A stretch of DNA of 64,000 bases from Odontesthes bonariensis (Eukaryota; Chordata; Actinopteri; Atheriniformes; Atherinopsidae): contig NC_134516.1 in NCBI RefSeq assembly GCF_027942865.1, positions 25,875,322 through 25,939,321 of the forward strand, written 5' to 3'. Shown here piece by piece: positions 44,263 through 57,168 of this stretch; position 1 is the first letter of the stretch, and each line of letters opens with the position of its first letter. The position numbers and the translations under genes are program-made. Below the pieces are notes generated by a model that ran no database searches, was not told the DNA's origin, and saw only the letters and a list, made by a program, of their open reading frames with translations.

Positions 44263-45193
44263 ATGACTTTTTAAGATAGTAAGTAAGTGTTGTTTCTAAG
44301 TGCTTGTTAAAATGATTATTTAAGATAGTAATTAAGTGTTTTGTAGGCGATGTGAAAACCGTTTGCTGTGACTTTCAAATATGCTTCAAAAACTGGACGT
44401 GTTTCTTCAGATAAACTCCTGACCAACTGTGAAAAAGCAGTGAAAATGTCTGGCCTGTATAAACTTTGTGATGTCAAACAAGATCAGAGATGACATCGAT
44501 TGTGATGTCACTACAGTGATGACATCACAGCTTTGTGAAGGCTTCTGTTCTGTCTCTTCTGGTCTGTGGTTCCAACCACAGATTCTGGATGGAAGTGAAG
44601 TCCGGATTCCAGAATGTTGATTTGTGTTCTCTGTTAATCTCTGGACGACTTCAGCTGATTACTTCCTGTCACTGTCACGTTGGAAGGTCCACTTCTGCCA
44701 GTTTTTCAGCAGCCAGTATCATGTTTTCCACCAGCAGTGTTTTCCAAGACAGAATAATGTCAGTTTGTTTAAAATGTTGCCAAAATAAACTATTACAATT
44801 ACAACAAATGTCATCTCAGGGCACTTCAATAATAAAGTTCAATTCAGGCCAATTAGAGTTTAATTCATTGTAATTATAATCTAATTCATTCATACAGAGC
44901 AATTCAAAAACTATTTCCTTGCTAAGGAAACCAACAGATGGCACCGAACTTGCACTATTTCTAATTAGATAGAACTTTTTAATAGTTCTAAGATCATATC
45001 TTTCTGGTTTTATTTGCATTTTACAAAGAGTCCTGAGTAATTATGAAAGTGGGGTTTTAGTTTGAAGAAAAAGCCTCAAAATAAAGTGAATTTTAGGAGT
45101 ACCCCTAGGGGTACGCAGAGGTACTGTAGGGGCTGCGCGGCACACAGGGATTTATTTATTTATTTAAAGACGTCACACAAAAGTGTTTAGTCC

Positions 45194-45365
45194 CGGGGCG
45201 GTCGGTGGCGTAGTGGGTTGAGCAGCCGCCCCATGAACAGAGGCTACAGTCCTCGCTGCAGCTGGCCCCGGTTCGACCCTGTGATGCATGTCTTCCCCCT
45301 CTCTCTGCCCCCTGCTTCCTGTGTGTCTCGAACTGTCCTAGCATTAAAGGCATAAAAAGCCCCAA
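45194..45365 (+). mobile_element. tRNA-derived SINE with intact target duplication
   Basis: The head is tRNA-like, with an A box (GGTGGCGTAGTGGGTTGAGC) and a B box (GGTTCGACCC), followed by a C/T-rich body and a tail AAAAAGCCCCAA. Both sides carry the perfect 15-bp duplication AAAAGTGTTTAGTCC (45179-45193 and 45366-45380). The intact duplication indicates a fairly recent insertion; block 1 has no SINE here. Confidence 0.92.
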
Positions 45366-45611
45366 AAAAGTGTTTAGTCCTAAGCTCTTAATATGTGGAC
45401 AAAATAATGTCCGCTGTGGAATTTAGTAATATGCTATTTATTTAATACAATTTTAAAGAAGATAAATCTTCTCAGCATGGGTCAATGTCAAGCTCATCAA
45501 TAGGGATAACGGTATGAAGGAGACTCCTGTTTTGTGATGAATGTTACATGAGTTAGGCCTGTTAATGTATTCTTAAAGCAGAACTGCTAGTTCATGCTCA
45601 AACTCTTTTCT

Positions 45612-45938
45612 TAGCGGTGGAGGAGTAATATCAACGAACATCCAGTACAAAATGTCAAATAAAACACGACAGAGGCAACTTTTCGCAACGAAATTTGATA
45701 TGGATTACCAGTGCACACCAGTAACCACTCCGGTGAGTTGATGATTTTGAAAACGGACGTTTATGGTGCTTTTACGGACCTTTTTGTACATGCACATGAC
45801 TTGCCATTCTGAGGCAGGTTGAGAAGAATCAAAATTAGGCAAATAAAGCAGTAAAATTCAAAAAAGCGGTGCAGACACTAAAACATTGCAGACGACTCAG
45901 AAAAGAGGCTTAATGTTGAAAATACCGCAGTTCTCCTT
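45612..45938 (-). mobile_element. hAT fragment homologous to 3924-4265
   Basis: Matches the 5' end of the hAT element on the left, including GATATGGATTACCAGTGCAC and ATGATTTTGAAAACGGACGT, with small indels. It contains no transposase domain and lies in a segment present only in block 2. Confidence 0.8.
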
Positions 45939-46274
45939 AAAAAGAGAGAGAAATTAGTTATGTTCATGTATTCTTAAAAAAAAGAGAAATGTTACTTGTT
46001 TAAGTTAGATAACAAAGGAAGATTATTTTGATTTAGTATTTATGCTATTTTGGTTAATTATTTATATTTCAAGAAAATGTTTTTTATTTTTATGTTGAAT
46101 TCAACTGAGGTTAAAAAAAGAGAGAGAAAGCCTGAGAATTTTATGTTCAAGTTAAGGATATTAAATAAAATGATTTTCATGTAATAACCACTGTGTTGCT
46201 CTACTTTTGAAGAATCATCGCACGCTTTGTATGTGTGAGGGGTACTCGGGCCAAAAAAGGTTGGGAAACACTGT

Positions 46275-46400
46275 CCTAACTGAGCTGATCTGGCTGCTGA
46301 AGCTCAGCTCTGAGTCCATAATAACACCCAGATTCCTGCTTGGTTTGTGCTTTTTAACATCACAGCCTGAAGCTGGGCTCAGATTTTTAACAGCTGACAA
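46275..46400 (-). mobile_element. LINE reverse-transcriptase fragment (block 2 copy)
   Basis: Contains RNLGVIMDSELSFSSQIS, matching 6285-6542 but cut off at about 46275, where the block 2-specific insertion ends. Confidence 0.65.
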
Positions 46401-47236
46401 TGACCTCTGTTTTCTCTTTGTTTAGCTGCAGGAAGTTCTGGATCATCCGGTTGGTTATTTGTTGGAGGCTCTTTGCTGGGCCAGTTATTCCTCTGTGCCA
46501 GCAGCTGAGCACCAGTTCTGCCAAAACTAACAGGAAACATCATCCTGCACCGCTGGATTATCAACAAGTAATACTGACCAAGTCAGGAGATTAAAAAGGA
46601 TGCAGAGGATAGTCAGCCATCTCCTAAACACGGGACTTGTGTTTGACACCAGTCTTTGAACTGCTGTGAGACCGTTGTTTCCTTCATTCGTTTTTCACCT
46701 TTTTTTCCAGAACTACTTGGTCGAAAGGTGTAAAACATTAAAAGTACTGGGTTAAAGTTAGAAAAGCATCATGTAGGAAATAAAATACACTTTTGGGGGA
46801 AAAACTTGGCCAATAAGACATTTCAGTAAGACCTCGGGAAATTGTACCAAAAAGGGCAAAACATGTCTCCTTTAAAGGACCAATAAGAGCTACATCTCAG
46901 ACTCTACAGGCCTCAGTTAACTTGTTAAATGTGTCAGTGGGTCGGTGTGAAAACTCAACATCTAGGATGTTATTTCCAGCTTCTACGTTTAACTGAAATA
47001 GAAAATCTGAGAATTACGACAATTTGGGTAGAGCTATTTTACGACAGTAAAATATTTGGCAGTGACTAAGTGCCTTTAGCACAGACAGGAGGGTGGAGGC
47101 GAGAGGAGACAATGAGGCTGATACCAGAGCAACCAGATGAGCCTCCAGCGTCCACCTGTCCTGATAGTCCCTCACAAGCAGCTGTCTGTTGTTAGCACGT
47201 TAAGCTTTGATTGGTCTGGGCTGGTCTGTGGCATTA

Positions 47237-47244
47237 TTTATAAA
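47237..47244 (+). promoter_or_regulatory. TATA box of secreted gene A'
   Basis: TTTATAAA, 41 bases upstream of the A' start codon, at the same spacing as in block 1. Confidence 0.7.
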
Positions 47245-47284
47245 CCTTCACCCTTGCTGTTTCCTCTCATAGCTTGTTTTCACC

Positions 47285-48892
47285 ATGACAGCTGCTGGGT
47301 TCTTCCTGAGGTATAAGCACAAGCTGCCTTTTACAGTTTTTGATTGATTGGAAACATTAATTAATTTTGCATTCTTACTCTTTGTTGTACATAATTTCAG
47401 GGTTTCCCTCTTTGCCTTGTTGACTGCTGCTACATGGGGTTTTCCCACTAAAGGTGTGCTATCATCTGTTGTGGTAAAACATTACATGCTTGCTTCAATT
47501 AGCTTCTGCTAAACTTGTTCTCATGCACCCAGGTTCAAAATCAGCAGGCCAGAGCAGCAGCGGCACAAGAGCTGCAGGTAATTTTGGCTCTTACCAGGGA
47601 GCAGCCGCTGGCCGCCCGGTGACCGTGCCCTACACTGCTTCCAGTGGCGTTTATATGGCAACACCTGTGCTGGTCTCTGGTCAAAGTCAACCTGTTCTTC
47701 AGGCAGACCCAAGACTCAGTGGCTATGGCTCATTTGTGCCAACGCAGCTGGTTGTCCAAGCTCCCGGTTTTGTCCAAGCTCCCGGTTTTGTCCAAGCTCC
47801 TGGCCTTGTCCAAGGTGCTCTTCAGGCAGACCCAAGATTCAGCAGCTCTGGCTCCGTTGTGCCCGTGCAAATGGCTGTGCAAGCTTCTGGTGTCCCACAG
47901 GCTGTTCAGACGGGTCCAGCATTGAGCAGCTTGAGCTCTGGCCTGCCTGCAACAGGATACTCTACTGTCACTTATGTGCCTGTTGACGTAGGATCTGACG
48001 CTGGCGCTCTGCAACCTGGAGCTGCCCAATCTGGACCACAAGGTAAATCTTCTGCTTGGAGTGTAGATGGCCCAAAATATGTTTGGAAGCCTAAAGGTGT
48101 CTGTGCGTTTTCATGTAGCCACTAGCAAATCTTGCCTAGCTCTATTCTGAAGCAGAAACCTGCCGTGTTTAGTTTGAATTAAAAAAAATTAAGAAGTGTA
48201 TTAAAACACAAAATGATGCTCAGGTGTGTAATAATGGCTACTTTCTACTTGGAGGAAAGGCCCTTCACTTTAAGCGGCCTTACTGGGTCACCAAAGGGAA
48301 ACCTGTGCATTGCACCTGTACTTTTCATTAAAAGCTCAAAGTCTCTAGAGGGGGTTGGGGCTTTTAACTTTACATCCTAAGAAACTGATGTTAAGACTCT
48401 GTGCTTTCAGAACTTCTGCTGTGAAAAGGACTAATTGTGAAATGTCTCCACACAGAAACCCAGTGGGCTATTGCTCCCTCAGTCTTTGAGGATGCGTCAG
48501 CCCAAGCCCTCAGCCTCACTGACGTTCTCCCTGCAGCCCCTCTGTCACCACCTGGCCCTGTCCTCCAGTCAGGGGAGACCTCCAGTGTCACCAAGGAAGC
48601 TGAACTCGGGAATTACCAGCAGCAGACGGAGGAATTCGGCTACCCGGATGACCGCCAAGGGTCTGGACCGGGATCCGCAACCGTACTGGTGCCACGCTTT
48701 GGTGTGGGTGGATCTCCTAACTTTGACTACAGGCTTTTGTACGGCTTGTACCCCTCTGGAACCTACAGCACCTTCAGCCAGCAGCATGAGAAGGGCAAAG
48801 ACTACTTTCAGGACGTCCACTACTTGAAGGAGCATATTACTGACAGCCATGGTTCTGGGCAGCAGAAAAAGTTCTTCCCAAGTGCCCGCTAG
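47285..48892 (+). CDS. Secreted cysteine-free protein A' (block 2), spliced
   Basis: Coding exons 47285-47310, 47401-47453, 47533-48096 and 48456-48892 give 359 codons plus stop in frame. Exon 3 is 18 bp longer than in block 1 through one more copy of the hexapeptide QAPGFV. The third intron is 359 bp versus 117 bp in block 1. All splice sites and the post-stop intron are kept; AATAAA is at 49025-49030. Few amino-acid changes separate A' from A (for example VQASGLSQP versus LVSGQSQP). Function unknown, as for A. Confidence 0.85.
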
Positions 48893-50410
48893 AGCTGACC
48901 ATGATGTGCAGAGGGTATGTTGAGTGGTACCTGCAAATGTCTTTATCTCAATGCTCTAACTAATCTGGTTCTGTTTCAGATTGGAAAGCTGAATCCAATG
49001 GCATAAGATTCTTTTTAGCCTTTGAATAAAATCTTGTCAAATGATCTTGCTTCAGAATGATTGACTAAGGGAAACAATGGCATGTGAACACCATCTGGGT
49101 TCAAGGTCAATGGCAGGCATCACCTGTCATATTTGACTCGGACGTTCTGCTTTTGGTTTCAAACATGGCTTCTCAAAGCTCTGCATCTTGAGAGGAATTG
49201 CTATGGAAGTGTTAAATAGTTGCTCAATTGAATATAGCGATCAGCTACAGCATCCTTTACAGCCATTTCTCTACACCTGTACATGGCAGCCAGACACAAC
49301 CCCTTCTATAGGTTGCTGAGTGCACGGTAGCCAACCTGAAGGCTTGCCATGCCAACATTGTGCTTGAAATACTTGGCTGGATACTCCTTAAATATTCTTC
49401 TGCAGTTAAGCCACAGCCAGTGCTGTCTTTGGCAGTCTTGTCATATGATGACCTTGTCTGGGTTTTTTTTTTTTTTTTTTTTTTCCCCCCCAAATCCTGC
49501 CAATGGCATGCTAAAGTAATGGCAAGCCAGTGGATAATGAACACAATTTCTATTTTTGTCGCTGGGTATCCATATACTAGGGCTGTTAAAAATGATTGAA
49601 TACTCGTTCTAAAACCAATTTTTCAGACATCTGTATTGCACATGTCAATGAGACGCATGCGCATCTGGGGGCTTTCAATCAGCCAAACTGCCAGGCAACG
49701 GCAGCTTTACATCAATAACGGGACAAACTGACTTCTTGTATAGGTAGTTTATTAAAGTTTAAACATTTAACAATTTGTTTCATGTTATGCCAAGTCCATT
49801 TGGGTAAACATTTTAAAGAATTAACCTCATGTTGCTGGTGGTCAACTGATAAGCTAACTGTAGCTCGTGTGCAACTTTGTCTCAAGGCTCCAAAATTTTT
49901 CCCTCAAATGACCAAAATCTGAAGTATTTTCAGGTGGGGCTTTATATATTTTTGGGGGTTAAAATCACTTTCGTTGTGTCTGCGGCAGAGTTGTGTTCTG
50001 AACTTTCTGCCATCTTCATGTGATCAACATTCAGCAGTGATGCTTTACCAGACAGTGCGACTCCTGTGACCTGACCCTGACCCCGTCATGCAGTGTGCCG
50101 ACTCAAGGCAGACGGCGGCTGCGCAGATGTTTTTCCACATTTGATAATCATTTTACCTTTGTCTGTTTTTAAAACCTATTCAAATTTAGAATATTATTTG
50201 ACAACCCTATCCTGTACCTACTATTGTGCTTTAAAAGGCAACTTGTTGGTGAAAGAAGGCAGTCCTAGAAACCTGTTTTATATGTGCATTGAATGATAAA
50301 TTCTGGTCAAAAATAACTCCAAGGTTCCTCACTGTAGAAGTATAGAACTATCTTACCATCCATTTACTTTACTCGATGTATCCAGTTTAGGGTAGTGGAA
50401 GCCTTTAGCC

Positions 50411-50903
50411 CAGTGATACTATTTTTTTCACAAGAGCCACATTGGCAGAGCAAAATCAAGGGAAGAGCCACTTTTATGAACACATACTAAGTCCCCTTTT
50501 GCAAATATGCATTTCTACATATAAAACATCCCACAAAAAAGGAAACAACACAGCCAATACATTTTGCATGTCCTTGACTTTCATGTTGTATTAGTAGTTT
50601 GTTGTAATCATAGTGAGACATTCAAGATGAGCATGGTTTTTGTCCTTTTTTTAATTTAAAACCGACCCATTGTGCCTGCATCTCACTAATGGAGCTAGCG
50701 TGCACTGCGGTCAAGTGTGACGGTGGTTTAAGCGGGCTGCGTTGCCAGGTTTAACAGAGCCCCCTTTAGGAAACACCATTAAGCCTTAATAAATACTGTG
50801 CAGTATTCGCTGTATGTTATTTGAAAAAATGTATTGTTATACGCTACTATGCGAGTGCGAGCCACCAATTAACGCTTGAGGAGCCGCATAATGAGTATCT
50901 CTG
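50411..50903. mobile_element. hAT-type MITE, 493 bp
   Basis: Termini CAGTGATACTATT and, reverse-complemented, CAGAGATACTCATT. Flanking 8-mers CTTTAGCC (50403-50410) and CTGTAGCC (50904-50911) match at 7 of 8 positions, as expected for an aged hAT target duplication. No coding capacity. Confidence 0.7.
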
Positions 50904-51926
50904 CTGTAGCCTATCCCTGCTGCCAATTGAAAGAGTCAGGGTACACCCTGGACAGCTCTCCAGTCCAGTCAGCAAAAGGTCTAATAATTTCCACACTTCC
51001 ATTCACTGAGACTCTGCTAGAACTGTTTGGAGACCTTTTCTAGAGGGCCGTATTGGAGAGCCTGTGGGAGAGTACTTTGAAAGTTTCATTGTGCCAACTA
51101 TTGCTAGTTTAATAGCAAGTGATCTGAATCGAAGGAGTTAAAAAATATTTTGCAAATTGATCATGTAGCTTTGCACTCGAGGTAATTTGAAAAGGCATCT
51201 TCCACATGTGGTAGAATCAGGAAAACAAAAGCAGGAGATATTTAAGTCTTGTGTAGGATGAAAACCAACATGGGAAGATGTGATGCCATGTTAAGGACCG
51301 AGTCTGTATGAAGCACAGTGTCATAGCCCTCCAGCTGGTGTCCCAGGTGAGATGAACAAAGGCCGCACACACAGAGGGCAAGTCGAGACAGTTGGTTAAG
51401 AGGGATGTATGGCTCTGATGAGGCACACAGAAGACACCAAGTGGTGCCAAGCAGAGGAGGGGCAAGGCTACGTAGCATAGGCTAACGAGTCACATGCAAA
51501 AGCTTGGAAAAGGCCAGCGAGTGCAGATTTAACTGAGGCACCCTCATGGTGCAAGGTCAAGCAGGGCCACTGTATTGAGCTTCATCAAGTTATTTTGATC
51601 TGGGTTTGTGTAATGCAATTCAACCATGAGGAGAAGGAAACATGTAGTGGTGGAATTTAAAGCAGAAGTATTCAGTTTGCGCTTCAAAAGCAGAGTCAGC
51701 CTCAGTGGGTGTGGTGAAGACTCAAAGCCTCTCTGAAGTGAAAACAAACCTTGAGATCAAGTATTCAATACACAGACCTCATTTTATTGGTCAAGTTTAT
51801 TTTGCCAGAGTTCAGCCACATGTTGGAATCTCCATGGAAGTATCCATGAGAGTCACCTGCAGAAAACAGAAGGGGTCAGTATTGATACAGGAGTCTCAAT
51901 ACTTCAGACACTAGTCCAGCTTTACC

Positions 51927-53199
51927 TTAGTACAACTTCTGCCCTTTAGACCCAGTCTTGGCATCAGCGTGGTCAAAAGCATCCTGGGAGTATTTGGCGT
52001 ACGAACTGGAGTCGCGGGCTCGTTGGTAGCCATTGCTGGACTGGACGATGTGGGATGAAGGGTATACAGTGCGCATCTCAGATGTGTCCTTAGGGATCTG
52101 GTCGGAGGTCCAGACAGACTGTGGGAAAGAACTGTCGATCTTCAAGTTCATTAGGGCAGCAAGGAAACGAGCAAAGTCTGCGTCCTGCGCAGTAAAGCCA
52201 GCATTAGACCCAGAGGAGCCGCTGCCATAGCCAGAGGAGCCGCTGCCGTAGCCAGACCCAGAGGAGACGCTGCCGTATCCAGACCCAGAGGAGACGCTGC
52301 CGTAGCCAGACCCAGAGGAGACGCTGCCGTAGCCAGACCCAGAGGAGACGCTGCCGTAGCCAGACCCAGAGGAGACGCTGCCGTAGCCAGACCCAGAGGA
52401 GACGCTGCCGTAGCCAGACCCAGAGGAGACGCTGCCGTAGCCAGACCCAGAGGAGACGCTGCCGTAGCCAGAGACAGAGGAGCCGCTGCCGTAGCCAGAG
52501 ACAGAGGAGCCGCTGCCGTAGCCAGAGACAGAGGAGCCGCTGCCGTAGCCAGACCCAGAGGAGCTGCTGCCGTAGCCAGACCCAGAGGAGCCGCCGCCGT
52601 AGCCAGACCCAGAGGAGCCGCCGCCGTAGCCAGACCCAGAGGAGCCGCCGCCGTAGCCAGACCCAGAGGAGCCGCTGCCGTAGCCAGACCCAGACGTGCT
52701 ACTACCAGAGCCAGAGGACCCACTGTTTTGACCTGAGCCCAGAAATTAGTTGAAGCAAAGTATGACAGCATGGTTAGTCATGTTGTCAGTAGCCTCTGTA
52801 TCACTGCCAATATGTTTAGTAACAATAAACAAAGCTAAAGGAGTATTTGCAGTTCAAGTGGGTCATTAAACCTGAAGTCTAATATATTGTAAGATTTGGT
52901 GCTGCATGATTAATATAGTTGCAGACCCTCTTCCCTCTCATTCCTACCAACATCATGGGTTGAGCATATCCAGACTAAACAACTTCCCATGTTGGCTGCC
53001 TTTATATAAACTGCACCTAAATGTTGATATACTTGCTTTTCTGGGGGGGATAACATGTTCCAATGCTGAAGAGCAGGACACAAAGCCAGGAAATCCTGTT
53101 TGGATTTCAAAAGAAAAGAAAGAAACTTTAGTATATAGGAGAACAAAAACCTAAACCATTAAACATGAAGACTCACCTGAAGAAAACCTTAAACATCAT
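51927..53199 (-). pseudogene. Secreted Gly-Ser-Tyr repeat protein B' (block 2), frameshifted
   Basis: The exon layout matches B: 53199-53177 (23 nt), 53095-53017 (79 nt, one less than in B) and 52732-51927 (806 nt). The missing base is in a C tract of exon 2 (C7 versus C8 in B). It moves the frame onto a TAG that forms the last codon of exon 2, so the mature protein is not made from this splice form. Exon 3 is intact in itself, with the expanded 27-bp array and the conserved C-terminal part ending GQKLY. TATA at 53317-53322 and AATAAA at 51801-51796 are kept. Because the change is in a homopolymer, a sequencing or assembly error cannot be excluded. Confidence 0.7.
52222..52705 (-). repeat. 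27-bp coding minisatellite of gene B', about 18 units
   Basis: Exon 3 of B' is 324 bp longer than that of B, exactly 12 x 27. Variants form runs. Next to the conserved C-terminal end are eight adjacent units with GAGACG (giving Gly-Ser-Val-Ser-Ser), then units with GAGACA, then units with GCCGCCG (Gly-Gly-Gly). This clustering shows local slippage or unequal exchange. In another frame it reads as Ala/Leu/Pro-rich repeats, which is not the coding frame. Confidence 0.92.
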
Positions 53200-53329
53200 G
53201 TTGAACAAGACAAAACAGAAGCAACACAACTCAGATAAAACTGGTCAAAAACAGCAATCTAGTGACTGCTGTTGAGAGAAGATTTGTGCTGTAACTCACC
53301 TGAGGCTGCAGCTGACTTTATATTGGTGC

Positions 53330-56300
53330 TCTACCTGCTCTAATTACACTCATAAACCTCACCTGGGACCCAGTCAGATCGTGCTGCATTCAATTCAGCT
53401 CTGAAAATGAACACTTCTGACATTTAAAAAGGTTTGTTGCAACATGTGAGGAATGAACATGGGATGTTTTAAAGAAGGTGAATTACGCTTGGTCAGATAC
53501 GGTGTTAAACATCTGGACCAAAGTCCTGCAGATCACTGTGGGCCCCTAATCTCTGGCTGGGGAGTGTGAGGGGAGTGACAGAGATTTGGTCTGAAGGACT
53601 CCAGGTCATAACCTCGGTTCTAATACGTCACAAAGACGTCACAGTCATGAAATTGGGGTCCAACACATCACTTGTCCACTTCACTAGTGGGAGCTGCTAG
53701 TTGGGTTTAAAGGGGAAAAAACTGAGCTCAGTGTGACATAAGACTGGAGTCTTAGTAAGTTAACCTGCTGAGTTCTGGAAATAACTCTAAAATAATGTTG
53801 ACTCCTTGGCAGGAATAAGGAGCTCTGCAGCTCTCTCATCCAGAGGATCTAGAAGCATGGATGTGTTTGGAACATAGCAGAGGGTGTATTCTTCCTAAAG
53901 TCACGCTAACTGCCTTCTGCGCACTCTGAGATGTTTAAAGCTCAGATTAATATCTGAGCTGAGATGTAGAAACGTGAGACAACATGATGCAGAGCTGCTC
54001 TTTTATTAAGTGATATGGAGGAGATCTTAGATTTATTTCAGATGAACTTGATTAAACAGGACATAACGGAGGTTAAATGTTTAAAGCACCTTGTGCCATC
54101 ATTTTGTTCATATCTGGAAGTGTTTCTCAAATTTGTCTTGACGATTTCTGTGGATTTCCATCATTCCTCCTGAAAACTTGTTGCCTTGTGAGAACAACCA
54201 AAGACTCCCACAGACTCCCTGTGACACAGCAAACTTCCAACATGGGAAATGTGACATTTGAGCACTTTATAGTCTGTAGGCGACTGTTTTCTGTTCTTTG
54301 TACTGTGGAGGCTTTACCAGCCATCAGTGAGGTGGAACTGTACTGAAAATACACTGAAGTTAAAGTTACATTTTTAACTCATTTAAAAGGGAAAATGTGT
54401 CTATTTGAATAATGCTCTTTTTTAATATGGGTCTAAGTTTCTGAGAAAGTCTTTTTTTACTGTAAAATGTTGACTGTCACACCTGAACTTCATATTTATT
54501 TATGAAAATGAGAATATTTATATCCCCAGGTTGTTTTAATTCTGAAAACTAACATTTGTTACAGTAGTTCACATCATCTGTCCTCATAATTACTTTCATA
54601 AAATCCAACAAAGACCAGACTTTATCATGTTCATATTAAACTGCAACCTGCAGGTTAACAATGTGAGTGACTTAAAGTGTGGAAACAAGTCCACAGAAGT
54701 TTTTCTTTTAATTATGTCAGTATATATCGACGATGTGCAAGTAGTCCCCACAGGCAGTGTCCTTGCTGTAGGGACGACCAGGTAAGACATCTGATTCTCA
54801 CATATAGATGGAACATTTGATGTTGCATTATGCCCAGTATTAATCAGACATGTTTGTTCATGTTCCAGACAGGATAGTGAATGCTTTTGTGCACAGTCCA
54901 CTGTGTGGTTGTACAGCTCACGACTTAACTGAATATATTCCAACACCTGGCTCGTCTTCTTGCATCCAAATGTAGAACAAAACAGATGTTTGATCTGTAA
55001 AATCTGATGTAATGAACAGAATCCATGAGACTGGTTTGATTTATTTAATATATTTATTCTAACCCTCCCCGGGCTCTGGGGAGGATTCATCCCTCCATCA
55101 GACCTGTTGCCACTGATTTTCAGTCCACTTCTTGTGTCCTTTGGCACAGCTCAGCCTTTTCTCCCCGTTTCCCCTCCTTAAGAACGGCTTCTTGACAGCC
55201 ACCCTTCCATGGAGACCATTTCTGATGAGGCTTCATTGAACAGCTGAAGGTCCAGATGCATCTCAGGGAATCACCTGTTTTCTGCAGAAATGCCATTTCA
55301 TGCATGTCAAACTGTTATTTTATAGATGCAACCAAAGAAATGGGAACAGATGACAAATACTTCCCATCCCTGAATTTTAGCTTGAGCAGCTACTGATGAT
55401 GCAGCCCTTTTGGCCACCTGGTACCTGCTTCAGGTCAACCTCCTGAACAACCCAACACAAAAGGCCTTTTTCTTCAGCTTTAATTTTTCCCCTACATGCT
55501 AACATTCACAAGCAGGTCCTATGCTACTGTCCTGATAGGCAATGATGGCCTTCTGGCCACAGCTCTGCTATTGAGGCCGAGAGGCTCCTTTCAGTTTCCA
55601 TGACCCAACCTCAATGGTAATGTATAGATTTAATAAAAATACTCAGCTTTGGGTTTCAGATGTCACAAACGGGGTCCTCCACTAGATGTTTGCTCCCAGC
55701 ACCTGATCCAGCTTACTTCCAGGTAGTGAGTAAGTGACAACATTGAGCCTATAAATTTAGTTCCCAAGCCACTTAAAGTAGCTGCCACATCTTTTGATTT
55801 GTGCAGCACAAGCTTCATTACAAGTATTCAGAGTACAAGACCTTTGCAGCCACAGAAGATAGTTATGAAGCCATCCTCGGTCATGGACTTGCAGAAAATA
55901 CTGTCCAGGTTTCACATGGCCCCAGCATCTGATGGGTCTGCCCTTACCCAGAGCTGTAGGGTGAGGACTGCTACAGAGTGGAAAGGTTTCCCCCTCAGCA
56001 CACTATGCAGCAGTGGAATATTCTGATAGAGCTCAAGGCCACACCTTTACCCACTGCTGTCAGAGCTGCAGTTGGCTTTTCAGCCAGTTTTAGTTGGGAA
56101 TACATTCCAAGCTGAAGCCGTCAAGACCCTCACAAGCTCACCTTTGAGCAGAAACTGTCCTTAAGTTAATGCCAACACCTTATTTATAGGATTAAGTCAT
56201 GTCAACCTGTCAGGCCCTCAACTATCCCCTCCAACCCACAACTGGATGACCCAGAGACAGCTAGGAGCCATTTGATGGAGCAACAAGGTATTCAAGTTAA
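53330..56300. other. Intergenic region of block 2 without a recognisable gene
   Basis: Collinear with 12062-14720, apart from about 325 bp at 53466-53790 that block 1 lacks. A 183-codon minus-strand frame (54596-55147) exists only here and is split in block 1, so I do not call it. Confidence 0.5.
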
Positions 56301-56434
56301 AGCCATTTATTCAAGCGGCAGCAGCAGCGATGCCTCTAGAATATGCAGATCTGCAAGACAAAGAAAGTCAGTCACCTAGCAGCAGCTACAGAGAGCACAC
56401 ATGCAGAGTAAAATGAGCCTCACCAGAAAGATCC

Positions 56435-57168
56435 TCAGAAGCCGCTCTGAACTGGAACCTTGTGCTGAGATGTTTTGCCGTGGTCTGGCTCAGATTCTGT
56501 TGGGCTGTAGCGGAACTGGCTGAACAGCACACGCTTCTTGTTGTAGCGGGACCGAGATTTGTAAGCGTAGACTTGATCCTCGTCGGTCACAGGAGTGAAG
56601 ACTGGCTCGTCCTCGCCGCTGGTGTCAGATGAAAGGCTCCAGCTCCCATCTTCAAACTGGTAATTGCTGCCAGGAGCTCCAGACTGACCTCCCTGAGCGC
56701 CATGCTGCTGTGCTGCAGAACCACTGGTTCCAGCTGCTTTCTGATACGTTGGCTTAGATAGAGCTTGTCCATAAACTGAATACATGGGTGAGGAAACGGA
56801 GAATAAAGATCAGCCTTCCATTTACACCCAGAGTCAATTTAAACTGCTTTTAGTTGCTGAGCTTTGATTGGGATCAGCTTACCGCTTTGTGCAGGAATGC
56901 AGGTGATGCTTCCAATCAGCACACAAGAAATCCACAAAACCCTGCAGAAACAGGGACATCTCATATGAAGTTCTGAGTACATTTAGAGACCAGTGGGGTC
57001 CAACCACCACCTCCCCTTAACATGCCCAGTCCTGTTGAGCTTAACTGCATATTCATAGTGTAATGCTGCCACCAAATGAGGTTCTGCTTGCCTCAGACAT
57101 TTAAGGCAGCAGAGGTTCAGTGCCACCACTTAGAAGCACTGGGATAGACTAGCAGTTACTCACCTCAT
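56435..57168 (-). CDS. Small secreted protein C' (block 2), spliced
   Basis: Coding exons 57168-57164, 56941-56883 and 56775-56435 (5 + 59 + 341 nt) give 134 codons plus stop. Signal peptide and exon phases are as in C. Differences from C include Ile-to-Val at the exon 2/3 junction codon, Pro-to-Ala in the YQK(P/A)AG segment and Ala-to-Thr changes near EDEPVF. The intron after the stop is kept, and AATAAA is at 56311-56306. Confidence 0.85.

Noticed and set aside
52151-52771. 206-codon Ala/Leu/Pro repeat frame on the minus strand
   Set aside because: It is the wrong frame of the 27-bp array. The Gly-Ser-Tyr frame connects in phase with the signal-peptide exon of B and with the conserved C-terminus.
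54596-55147. 183-codon minus-strand frame in block 2
   Set aside because: The collinear block 1 sequence is split by frame changes and stops, and no domain or splice structure is visible.
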